The translations under genes were made by a program, and so were the position numbers. A stretch of 64,000 nucleotides of DNA from Ectobius pallidus (Eukaryota > Arthropoda > Insecta > Blattodea > Ectobiidae), in NCBI GenBank assembly GCA_964059195.1, contig CAXKWD010000006.1:10408530-10472529 (forward strand). The letters are read 5' to 3'. Shown in pieces: positions 30,862 through 39,673 of this stretch (position 1 is its first letter; every line of letters starts with the position of its first letter). A model generated the notes under the pieces. It ran no database searches. It was not told the origin of the DNA and saw only the letters and a list, made by a program, of their open reading frames with translations.

Positions 30862-31405
30862 CAGGATGTTAATGAATAACACCGAAATATTTTACCTATG
30901 TATAGAGGGGACATAGACAAGCAAAATTTATTAGGAGATTTTTGCTCTATGACGTAAAATGTGTATGCTACAGGGCATTAAAGTCATTATAAATTTAGTG
31001 CTCACAAGTCGGTAATGAAATGAAATAGGGTTAAAAGTTTCATTAAATTGACTTCATGCCTTCCTGGTGATTGATAAAAACCCGACTCTTAATCATTCGT
31101 CAACAGCTATATCATAATTTAGTGTTTCCATAATCTGCAAAATTTACAGACTAATCACATGACTGGTCGCCACTGGATTAGTCTTCTTTTTATTCGTAAC
31201 TACTGACTACAGTGTTAACAACGAAGTTCCTTTGTTTTGCATTTTTTTTTAATGTTAGAAGACAGTGGCGACCATGTCCTGGGAGATTTTATGCTGTAAC
31301 AGGAAAAATTGAATCCATAGAACAAAAATCTCCGAATATAATTTGCTTATTTATGTCTCCTCTATACACAGGTAAAATATTTCGGTGTTATTCATTACCA
31401 CCCTG
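30862..31405. mobile_element. MITE family M1, copy 2 (544 bp), TSD TA
   Basis: The inverted ends are ~65 bp. The left begins CAGGATGTTAATGAATAAC and the right ends TTATTCATTACCACCCTG; the inner part includes AAATATTTTACCTATGTATA. TA flanks both sides (30860-30861, 31406-31407). No transposase coding. A Tc1/mariner-superfamily MITE is the simplest reading. Confidence 0.8.
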
Positions 31406-31407
31406 TA

Positions 31408-32181
31408 CACAAGACTAGACGAAATATTAATCTACTCTAACAGAACTCATCGGCAGAGTTAAAACACAGCATCAATGTGGGTTCCCGCTTTTATAACTAC
31501 GATAACTACGATAGATAACTCTCAGCATACCCAGCTACTAAATTTAATAACTACATATAAATTGTCTGTGAATGTTAGAGAATGTTAATTATACAGATAG
31601 TCAATAAAGAACATGCCAGATTACAATGTTAGAGAACAATAGCCTACATTACTGAGAGAAAAAATAATGAATTTCACCAGAAGCTGTATGTCTCCCCTTA
31701 AAAGGCCTAAGAATTACGGAAACGAAGATGTCCTTGTTAATACTACTCCCAGGAATCGAACTAAGAAAAGCGGTAGCAATTCTTCACAGTTGAATATACT
31801 CGTATTTTTATTAACACACAGTTTAACGCTTTTCCTATTTCTCCTGCATTCCCTACTTGAATGTTAGTAGACAGGAGAAAGTTGGTGTCATGGCCCACTA
31901 TTTATGAGTTTCTTCCATAGTCATATATTTAGCTATTATACGCCTATTAAAGAATAAGAGGAATGGAAAGATGCCTCCATGTAAGGAATAAATTTCTGTC
32001 TGTACAGTCTAAAAGAAAACACTTATTAAATGCTGCAGCTATATTTCCAAAGAGGATCAAACTTCAAAACAAAATAACCATTTCAATGAATGTTCCACAG
32101 ACCACAGATGGAATGGTTCAGATTATTTCCAATAGGTTTAGTACGCACGTTTCAAAATGGTCTACGTCCCCTGCATAAGTT
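31408..32181. other. Unassigned sequence
   Basis: Contains open stretches of about 70 codons at 31667 and 31963 without recognisable domains. No gene is called. Confidence 0.3.
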
Positions 32182-32475
32182 CGGCTGGAAGGTGTTTAAA
32201 CTTCCACTCTACAGCCCGGACCTCGCTCCCAATGATTTTCATCTTTTCCTACACCTCACAAAATGACAAATAATGATAGAGGCGAAGATTGTTGTCCCAC
32301 AGTGGTTCAAATCCCTGTCGGCAGACTTCTACGACACAAGTGTTCAAAAGCTGGTCCTACGATATGACAAACGTCTCAATTCTGGTGGTGAATATGTTGA
32401 AAAATAATGAAATTGTGTTTTAATTCTGTAAACGCCCCTAGGGAAACTTACTTTGTGGACGGCCCTCGTATATTT
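32182..32475 (+). pseudogene. mariner transposase C-terminus and 3' TIR
   Basis: GWKVFKLPLYSPDLAPNDFH, a stop after LTK, then VVPQWFKSLSADFYDTSVQK and LVLRYDKRLNSGGEYVEK with its stop near 32406; the 3' end runs to the TIR-like AACTTACTTTGTGGACGGCC-CTCGTA. Same mariner family as 22862-23194, 34196-34362 and the foldback. Dead, because the N-terminal two thirds are absent. Confidence 0.8.
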
Positions 32476-32480
32476 TTATA

Positions 32481-33691
32481 GCGCAGCAGGAGTGAATTTA
32501 TCTGATGAAACTCGTCAACTAAAGTTGGATTTATTAAGACTATTCCATGAATAAAAATGTAACGGATTATACAAATAATAATTACGTTCGTGCTTTGTTG
32601 TATAAAAACAAAACTAACAGCTGCGAGATCACGGCATACTATGAATCAACCATCCATGAATCGATTCGAGTTACCATGTTGTGACCAGTGATACCAATTG
32701 TGTTTATAAGGCATAGTTAACCTCATTCAGGGAAGCTAACAGTAGAATAGAATAAAAGCACACCAACTGGCTTTCACCGAATTTAAATTGTGATTTTTAA
32801 TCGATGTACTTTTATAATATTTAAATTTCCAAACAAGTTATATTGTATAAAATAATCTGTTTTCGTGATGCTTAATGGCAGCATGTGACATATTAATCAC
32901 GGCACATTGATGCTTACGTGTCCAGTAACGAGCTGACCATTTTATAAGGTAAAGTCCCTTCCTCATATTAACAGCAAGCATTTTATAAGACTATTCAACT
33001 CATACGCCGAGTGTTTGATATTGACCAATAACATTTAGCAATTCCTCGGATATAGACCAATCACGGCCGTTTATCTGTCAATATTCTTGTAGGAGGGTGT
33101 TTTTCGCGTAATACCGTATGCTCGTTACTGGAGACGCGAGTATCCGTGTGCAGTGATTAATAGTCAGATGCTGCCACTAAGCGGCACGAAAACAGATTAT
33201 TTTATATAACATAACTTATTTGGAAATTGAAATAATAGAAATGTACATTGATTAAAACACAATTTCGATTCGGTGCAAGCCAATTGGTGTGCTTTTATTC
33301 TATTCTGCTGTTAGCTTACATGAATGAAGTTAACTATGTCTTATATGCGGCGTTGGTAGCGCTGATTATACCAGGGTAGCTCGAATCGATTCATGGATGG
33401 TTGATTCACAGTATGCCGTGATCTAACAACTGTTAGTATTGTTTTTATACAACAAAGCACGAAGTAATTATTATTTATATAATCCGTTACATTTTATTCA
33501 TGGAATAGTCTTAATAAATCCAACTCGAGTTGACGAGTTGCATCAGATAAATTTGCTCCTGCTGCGCAGTCGCGAATCTATCGATAAACTCGTCAACTCT
33601 CGTGGGATTACCTATGATAAACGGCCGTCATTGGTGTGTATCCGAGGAATTGCTAAACGTTATTGGTCAATATCAAACACGCAGCGTATGA
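32481..33691. repeat. Interleaved inverted repeats (A-B-A'-B')
   Basis: A (32481-32963, starting GCGCAGCAGGAG) is inverted at A' (about 33100-33567, ending CTCCTGCTGCGC). B (33001-33074, TTGATATTGACCAATAAC...) is inverted at B' (33613-33691, GTTATTGGTCAATATCAA). Arm similarity is roughly 85-90% by eye. A and A' alone look like a foldback element of ~1.1 kb, and B' lies outside it, so the order is interleaved. No coding domain and no clear TSD. The 94-codon ORF at 33439 lies in A'. Confidence 0.7.
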
Positions 33692-34195
33692 GTGGAAAAG
33701 TCTACAGAAAAGAATCCGCATAAAGACTGTGTATGAGCAATACATAACTTTCACTGCCTATAAAGTTTTCTTGAAACTGAAAACCTCTTGACAAGAACGT
33801 CAGCTTTGTCTTATGTTAGGTCAAGGCCAGAGCCGCATTCTTTGCTTCTTAGTGTCACTTACTCATCGAGACTAATTCCATTAAACTGGCTCATAAATCA
33901 CAAATGCAATAATCCTGTTGCTTTCTACGGAAATATGCAATTAGATTATTCACTAGAAATATGTTAACTATTTCCTCGTATTACACATCGCTTCAACAAC
34001 ACTTCTGCGGATATTTTGCAGAAATTAGTAGTTTATAGTCTATTGTTATAAAAATTTGTTGGGATATTAGAAAATTAAGATAATCTGTCTCTTGGACGCA
34101 GCCACAGTAAATTTACCCACTTTTCTGTTTTCTTTTTTTATGTAGATCAGAAACTCCCATCTTCTCGTCTTCTGTCCAGAAATCTAAAAATAAAG
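33692..34195. other. Unassigned sequence
   Basis: Nothing recognised between the inverted repeats and the mariner fragment. Confidence 0.3.
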
Positions 34196-34362
34196 ATTTG
34201 TAAGACTATTATCACGGAGAAGGTTATCACACAATGGTTGAAATCCCAGGCGGCAGACTTCTATGACACAAGCGATCAAAAGTTGGTCCCACGGTACGAC
34301 AAATGTCTGAATTCATGTGGTGAATATATTAAAAAATAGCTGAACATATGCTATATCTGTTG
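34196..34362 (+). pseudogene. mariner transposase C-terminus, interrupted by the gypsy element
   Basis: VITQWLKSQAADFYDTSDQK then LVPRYDKCLNSCGEYIKK and a stop at 34337-34339; the 3' UTR is cut at GTTG (34359-34362) by the LTR retrotransposon. It resumes at 44886 with GTTGCAATAAATATTTCC, exactly as in the uninterrupted relative near 23118. Confidence 0.8.
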
Positions 34363-35315
34363 TGTACTGTGCCTTACTTTAAAAACTGTTATAATCCAGT
34401 GCACAGTACGTTAAAACACTTTTTCTATCATATAAAACACTTTTTCTATACATGCTGCGAGTAGGTGAGTTAGTATAGTAAGGTTAACTATGTTTACTTC
34501 TTGGCTTGAAATAGATATATGAATTGTTCTATTACGACGCTGTGACGTCATCAGTAAATTTTGTTTATGGCGCTGATGTCGCATCACATGGTAGGAGTAG
34601 GGGGAAAGAGAGGTTTCTTGTTAACATCAAAAGATTAGTCTCGTCACTCTTCATTCTCCCGCTATCGTCTGATCTTCTCCTTCGTTTCCGGACTGTGTAC
34701 GTGTGTTCTTCGGATGCATCATGGTGAATGGAGTTACGCTTGCTTCACGTCGCTTGCCGTCATACTGGTTATTGTAAGTAGTCGATTTGATTCATATAAC
34801 TATCTTATATTATTCTGGAAATCTTCTACATGCAATCGCCAGTATGGCCCGCTTTGCCGTGAACCCAGCGTAACACGTATAAATCTAGTGTGAGTGTATA
34901 TTCTTTTTCTATCTTTCTTTTCTCCTTTCTTTCTATAATCAAATTCAACAGTAATAACCATGGCACTTAAATTAAATTTAAAGGCTCTTTAAATAAAGAA
35001 AGTTAATTTGTATATATTGTTCTAAACATTGTTGTTGTACAGTATTTGTTAAAATTAAAATTCGTTTGTGGAAACCAAAATCTTTAATTATGCTGGCCCT
35101 TAGTTTCCTTTAGCACCTTTCATGTATATTCAGAATGATTTTCTATATTGGCTTTTGTATAACACCAGGATTTTCTAGGGTGTTATGGCCAAATACGTTA
35201 CGGGTTGGGTTTTGACTTGGGACTTAATAATTATTTTGAGATTTTTGGTATTTCACTGCTACTTTTCAGACAGGTCCCTGACTATAAGTATAAAATTAAA
35301 TAAGAACCCGTAGCA
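34363..35315 (+). repeat. 5' LTR of the gypsy element
   Basis: Starts TGTACTGTGCC and ends GTAGCA (TG...CA). It contains TATAAAT at 34878-34884 as a possible promoter and AATAAA at 34992-34997 as a polyadenylation signal. A 67-codon ORF (34524-34727) is identical in the 3' LTR only because the LTRs are duplicates. Confidence 0.9.
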
Positions 35316-35317
35316 AT

Positions 35318-35334
35318 TGGTAGCAGTAGCTTCG
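35318..35334 (+). promoter_or_regulatory. Candidate primer binding site
   Basis: TGGTAGCAGTAGCTTCG begins two bases after the 5' LTR, with the TGG expected opposite a tRNA CCA end. I could not match it to a particular tRNA from memory. Confidence 0.55.
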
Positions 35335-35750
35335 TATTGAATTTTCTAAATTTTCGTATGGTAGCGACCATACTATTGGTTTCCACTTAATATTTTGCTC
35401 TACTACTTATGGGATTTTCTAGTTTTTGCTATCTGCCACCCCTTTTTGTGCCATTTTTTGCATACTTCAGGATTATCGTTAATTCAGACCTTTTGTTTTT
35501 CATATCTGCGTGTGTGCCTTTGCTTGTGACCTCCATTGTCACGCGTGGAGACTTTGACCTTCAGAGCTATTTGTGTCTACGACCGTGGCCTTCCATGCAA
35601 CTCCGGACTAAGTATCAATTCGGGGGGGAGATTCTCTCCCAGTTCGAGAATATTTACTTGAAATTTCTACAATTAATTTTTTCTAATATAAGCCTATTGC
35701 TCTTCAGTTTATATTTCATTGCTCATATAATTTTTCTTTTTTCATATATT

Positions 35751-36875
35751 ATGGCTCGTGAGACGGTTGTGTTCGATCTTCTGAACCATGAAGAATTGGT
35801 CTACGAAGCTACAGTTAGAGGGTTGCCAGAAGCCAGTAGTCTTCCCGTGGATACACTTCTCCTTAAAGTGAGGGAGTTATCGGAACAGGATAACGTAGCC
35901 AGCAAATATGTCATTCCTGAGGTACAAACTTCTACGTTTCAACGTTTGCTGGAACAAGTGTTGTTCCAGGTTACAGAAGCTACTTCTGAACTTCAGCTCA
36001 CTTACACCGAGAGTAAATATAACAGGTATTTCACTAAAATTAATCATTATATCAACCGTATAAAAGATTACATTGCTAAATTTCCAGAATCCAAACATAC
36101 TGAAATTTTTCAACAAGTTCTATTAAATTTGGAAGAACATAAAAGGAGTTTGATTATGCTTAAGCAAAGATCTAAAGAAGTAACTTCAGTCACTGTACCT
36201 TCTGTGCCTTCTCAAGAATTAACTTCAACCCTTACTGCTAATCCGTTAGTCTCTGTACCTGCTGTATCTTCTGTACCTCATGCACCCTATGCTAGCGATA
36301 TGACAATTAGTCTTGGTACTCCTTCTACATCGCAAAATCTGAGCCAACCAAGTAATTCTGTACTTTCCACTTTTTCTAAATTACCGAACCCTATCCTGAC
36401 TTTAATTCAAACACAAGAAAAGTTTTCTGTTAATACCCCGGAAGATATTATGTCATTTCTTTACTTACTGCAAGATATGCAGGTAAATAATGTTTCTTTA
36501 AATATTCCATCGGTGAGTCTTTTCCAAGCTTTACGTCCGTATACTTGTGGGCTACTGACGCAGTACTTAGCTCAAGCTATTCAACATCAATTTACCATTC
36601 TCCAATTGCATAAGTTTATTATTAATTCTTGTGTGCCACAACGCCTTATGGGAGTTTTAGAGCAACAATATTTCTATAGAACTCAGAGGGAAGATGAAAA
36701 TTTTTCTGAATTTATTTGCAATATAAACTTGCAGGTACGCACGTTGTTGTTACCCCATTCGGAAGAATATGTAGTCCGCACTATTGGTTTAAATTCAGTA
36801 CATTCCGAGGTCAGATCTATTTTTTGGGAATTTATCCGCCTAGGACTTTTCAACAACTGGATCAAGTTGCTTTAG
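35751..36875 (+). pseudogene. gag: Gag (matrix/capsid part), frame changed near its end
   Basis: Frame open from 35409, but the likely start is ATG 35751 (MARETVVFDLLNHEELVYEA), since the upstream codons look like hydrophobic leader sequence. The N-terminal ~110 residues are helical, a Ser/Pro/Thr-rich linker lies near 36180-36400, and a capsid-like region follows with FQALRPYTCGLL and QQYFYRTQREDENFSEFI, typical of Ty3/gypsy Gag. The conserved line around EVRS...PRTFQQLDQVAL jumps to another frame between about 36815 and 36840, near a T-run, so this frame ends out of register at 36875. The slip does not match a classical slippery heptamer, so I read it as an indel. Confidence 0.75.
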
Positions 36876-37252
36876 GCCTTAACGATATACTGTTAGCTCA
36901 CCCTACTTCTCAAAATTTAAATATTGAAGTACCTCAACTGCCTGAACCGCAAGCCACACCAGTAATTAAATGTTATTATTGTCATAAACCAGGCCATTTG
37001 GAAAGAAATTGCTTTAAGAAGCAGGATATGTTGCGACAACAAAATTTGAATACTAGACCTAGGCCTATTTCGAATTCTAATGGTAATAGGGGTCAGAATT
37101 CTCTACATCCTAATGTTTCTCAACCTCCTGCACAAAGAAGACCCACCTGTACATATTGCTATAGAGTAGGCCATTTGGAACAGAACTGTTTTCAGAAAGC
37201 GTCAAGGAACAATAGGTCAGCACCACGTTTTCAAAATTCCCATCCCTCCTGA
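36840..37252 (+). CDS. gag: Gag nucleocapsid part with two zinc knuckles, ending TGA-CTAG
   Basis: Continues Gag in the second frame (PPRTFQQLDQVALGLNDILL). Two CCHC knuckles: CYYCHKPGHLERNC at 36971-37012 and CTYCYRVGHLEQNC at 37147-37188, separated by an Asn/Pro/Arg-rich linker, for binding genomic RNA. The frame stops at TGA 37250-37252, directly followed by CTAG. Reading on in the same frame is open to the protease motif at 37361, so gag and pol are in register across one stop. Confidence 0.75.
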
Positions 37253-37371
37253 CTAGATGTAGAAAAACCTGACGTTTCACCAACAATGTGTGCGATGCCG
37301 AGTATAGACCTCCCATATGTAGATATTATTGTTAATACTGTTCATTCATGGGGACTTATAGATTCTGGGAG
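37253..37371 (+). pseudogene. pol: Aspartic protease N-terminus (cut by LINE insertion)
   Basis: In frame with the nucleocapsid: ...DIIVNTVHSWGLIDSG, where LIDSG is the active-site motif of the retroviral-type aspartic protease (Asp at 37361-37363). The gene breaks at about 37371 and resumes near 39146 with SLISEQCFSKL, the expected following strand. Confidence 0.8.
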
Positions 37372-39145
37372 TTAGTGTTAGTGTTAGTGTTAGCCCATAG
37401 GGTCCCCGTGGGGCACGGGCCTCTCTCCTGAGAGAGGTGGCTTGGTTTTAGCAATCCCGGTTAGCCAATCCGGGAGGGATCCTCCTGCTGGTACTTATGC
37501 CTGTATACTATCGCATGTTTCCGTATATAGTCTATCACTTAAGGTCCAATTATTTTTGCGATTTTAGTCCCACATATTTCCGTGGCGCACTGGTTCCTTA
37601 TGTCCTGCTAGTTGTGCTGTCGTCGTCTTGTGTTGTTGCTCTGGATTGCCGTCTCGATTAGTAGTTGCCATTTTCTTCTGTCCTTAGCTGTAGTGGTCCA
37701 GTTGTTGCCGAAAGTTGTCTTGAGTTCGTCCGCCCATCGCATCCTCTGTCGTCCCACTTTTCGCCTTCCCGTCCTTGGGTCCCATGTCGTTATTCTGTGC
37801 GTCCATCGATTGGGATTTTGTCTCATGATGTGTCCGGCCCATCTCCATTTTAGGTATCTACTGGCGTTACCTGCGTCTGTTATTTGTGTCCTTCTTCTTA
37901 TTGCGTCATTCCTGACTCCGTCTTTCCACGTTATTCCAAGGATTTTTCTTTCCATCTTTCTTTGGCATGTTTGAATTGATTTCCTGTCTTTTTTAGTTGC
38001 ACTCCAAGTTTGTGAGCCATATGTCAGTGCGGGTAATATGCATGTGTTCATAATGTGCCGTTTGATGCTTAGATTGAAGGATTTATCTAGTAATATGAAT
38101 TTGAGCGCCCAGAATTTTGACCATGCTATCGATATTCTCCTTGTAATTTCTTTGGGCATGCTTTTCTGAAAGGAGATTGTTTGACCCAGATAGATTATCT
38201 CTTGAACGTATTCTAATGGTTTCTGTTGATTTATGGTGATGTCTTGCTCTACATTGTTCGTCATTAATTTTGTCTTTTTTGTGTTCATTTGTAGTCCCAC
38301 TTTGTTACTTAGTTCATTCACTTCTGTCATGTAGTCTTGCAGTTCTTTTGCTGTATTTGCCATGAGGACAATATCGTCAGCGAAACGTAAGTTAGATATC
38401 TTCTCGCCATCAATACTGATTCCATAGTTCCCTTTGACGTTTCTAAAGATCTCTTCTAGCATACAGATGAAAAGCTTGGGAGAAATTGTATCCCCTTGTC
38501 TTACTCCTCTCTGTAGTTGAAACTCTCTTCCTGTTCTGTCCATCTGAATTCTAGCGGTGGTTTGTTGATACAGTTTGGCAAGGATCCTGATGTATTTTTC
38601 CTCTATTCCCTGCTTCCTCATGGCTGTTAGTAATGGTACGTGTTCTACTGTGTCAAATGCCTTTTGGAAGTCTATAAAGGCTAAGTATATTTTTTGACCA
38701 TATTCCTCGGTTTTTTCTATGAGTTGAGCTATTGTCTGTAAGTGATCAGTTGTTGCATATCCTGGTCTGAACCCTGCTTGTTCTACTGGCTGGTTTTCGT
38801 CGATCGTTCTGTTCATCCTTCTGGTGATTACTTTCGAGAATATTTTGTATATGTTTGACATTAGTGCAATTGGGCGGTAGTTGTTTATGTCTGCTTTGTT
38901 GCCTTTTTTGTGTAGTAATATAATGTTGTTCGTGGTCCATTGTTTGGGTATCACTTCTGTCGTTATTACTTCGTTGAACAGTTCAGTTAGGATATTCACC
39001 ATTATATCCCCTCCTGCTTTCAGATGCTCGTTACTTATGTTGTCCTCTCCAGGGGCTTTACCCGTTTTTGCTTCTTTTATTGCTGCTCTGATTTCGTCCT
39101 TTAGTATTGTCGGTACTTCTGTTACTTCTTCTCTGGCCTTGTAGC
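37372..39145 (-). mobile_element. RTE-like LINE inserted antisense in the gypsy protease
   Basis: 5'-truncated non-LTR retrotransposon on the minus strand. Its 3' end carries a short tandem tail, (ACTAAC)n on the minus strand, at 37372-37395, as RTE-type elements often do. The 5' break lies within the RT N-terminus (KAREEVTEVPTILKDEI near 39140). The insertion splits a gypsy codon series, so it is younger than the gypsy. No clear TSD. Confidence 0.85.
37608..39143 (-). CDS. RTE-like reverse transcriptase, 5'-truncated but open
   Basis: Open from the truncated edge (about 39143) to a stop at 37608, over 500 codons. RT blocks in order: GKAPGEDNISNEHLKAGG, NNYRPIALMSNIYKIFSKVI, EQAGFRPGYATTDHL, LAFIDFQKAFDTVEH (first Asp), GVRQGDTISPKLF, NLRFADDIVLMA (catalytic FADD), then thumb and the C-terminal module WAGHIMRQNPNRWTHRITTW...GRQRMRWADEL shared by RTE/BovB-like elements. 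The N-terminal endonuclease is lost. An internal methionine at 39002 is not the true start. ORFs on the plus strand of this interval are shadows. Confidence 0.85.
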   Translation of the reverse strand, partial: YKAREEVTEVPTILKDEIRAAIKEAKTGKAPGEDNISNEHLKAGGDIMVNILTELFNEVITTEVIPKQWTTNNIILLHKKGNKADINNYRPIALMSNIYKIFSKVITRRMNRTIDENQPVEQAGFRPGYATTDHLQTIAQLIEKTEEYGQKIYLAFIDFQKAFDTVEHVPLLTAMRKQGIEEKYIRILAKLYQQTTARIQMDRTGREFQLQRGVRQGDTISPKLFICMLEEIFRNVKGNYGISIDGEKISNLRFADDIVLMANTAKELQDYMTEVNELSNKVGLQMNTKKTKLMTNNVEQDITINQQKPLEYVQEIIYLGQTISFQKSMPKEITRRISIAWSKFWALKFILLDKSFNLSIKRHIMNTCILPALTYGSQTWSATKKDRKSIQTCQRKMERKILGITWKDGVRNDAIRRRTQITDAGNASRYLKWRWAGHIMRQNPNRWTHRITTWDPRTGRRKVGRQRMRWADELKTTFGNNWTTTAKDRRKWQLLIETAIQSNNTRRRQHN

Positions 39146-39673
39146 CTTTCCTTAATTAGTGAACAATGTTTTTCTAAATTATCGGCTCCTCTAGCAGTTA
39201 CTAATTTACAATTGAAAGCCGCGGGTAGTCAACCACTTTCTGTCTTGGGCCGAACTCAACTTAAAATTAGACTTGACAATTTTTCATGGAAATTTGATTT
39301 TCTGGTAATTCGTAATCTTGTTTCTCCATTGATTTTGGGCGCAGATTTTTTGAATAAAACGGGGTTAATGCTTGACCTTCAGCAGAAGCAAATTTATTTC
39401 AAATTCAAACCTGATGTTCGTATTCCATTAAGATCAAAACAAATGCTTACTTCTAAATACATTCCATATTGTGCCTTTGTTGATAATGATTCTTCTAGTC
39501 AAAATTTTTCTGAGGAACTTAAATTAGACCATTTATCCCCTGAGCAACGGAGAGATATTATGCATTTATTCAATCAGTTTCCTGATGTGCTCACGGATAA
39601 ATTGGGGCTCACAAATTTATTGACATACCAGATTGAACTCAAGGACACCACACCAGTTAAATTACCCCCATAA
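39146..39673 (+). pseudogene. pol: Protease C-terminus to start of RT, ending in a TAA
   Basis: SLISEQCFSKLSAPLAVTNL..., then DFLVIRNLVSPLILGADFL (the second half of the protease, with the ILGADFL hydrophobic-Gly block), and on to TYQIELKDTTPVKLPP before TAA 39671-39673. The following pol frame is the same, so a single nonsense codon separates them. A dead copy at this point unless suppressed. Confidence 0.8.

Noticed and set aside
34524..34727. 67-codon ORF present identically at 34524 and 44098
   Set aside because: Identity is due to the duplicated LTRs, not to selection on a protein.
36800..36840. Programmed -1 frameshift within gag
   Set aside because: The T-run there does not form an X-XXY-YYZ slippery heptamer in the incoming frame and the break lies inside the capsid domain, so an indel is likelier.
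37612..37974. 120-codon plus-strand ORF within the gypsy element
   Set aside because: Antisense shadow of the RTE-like reverse transcriptase, whose motifs are all on the minus strand.
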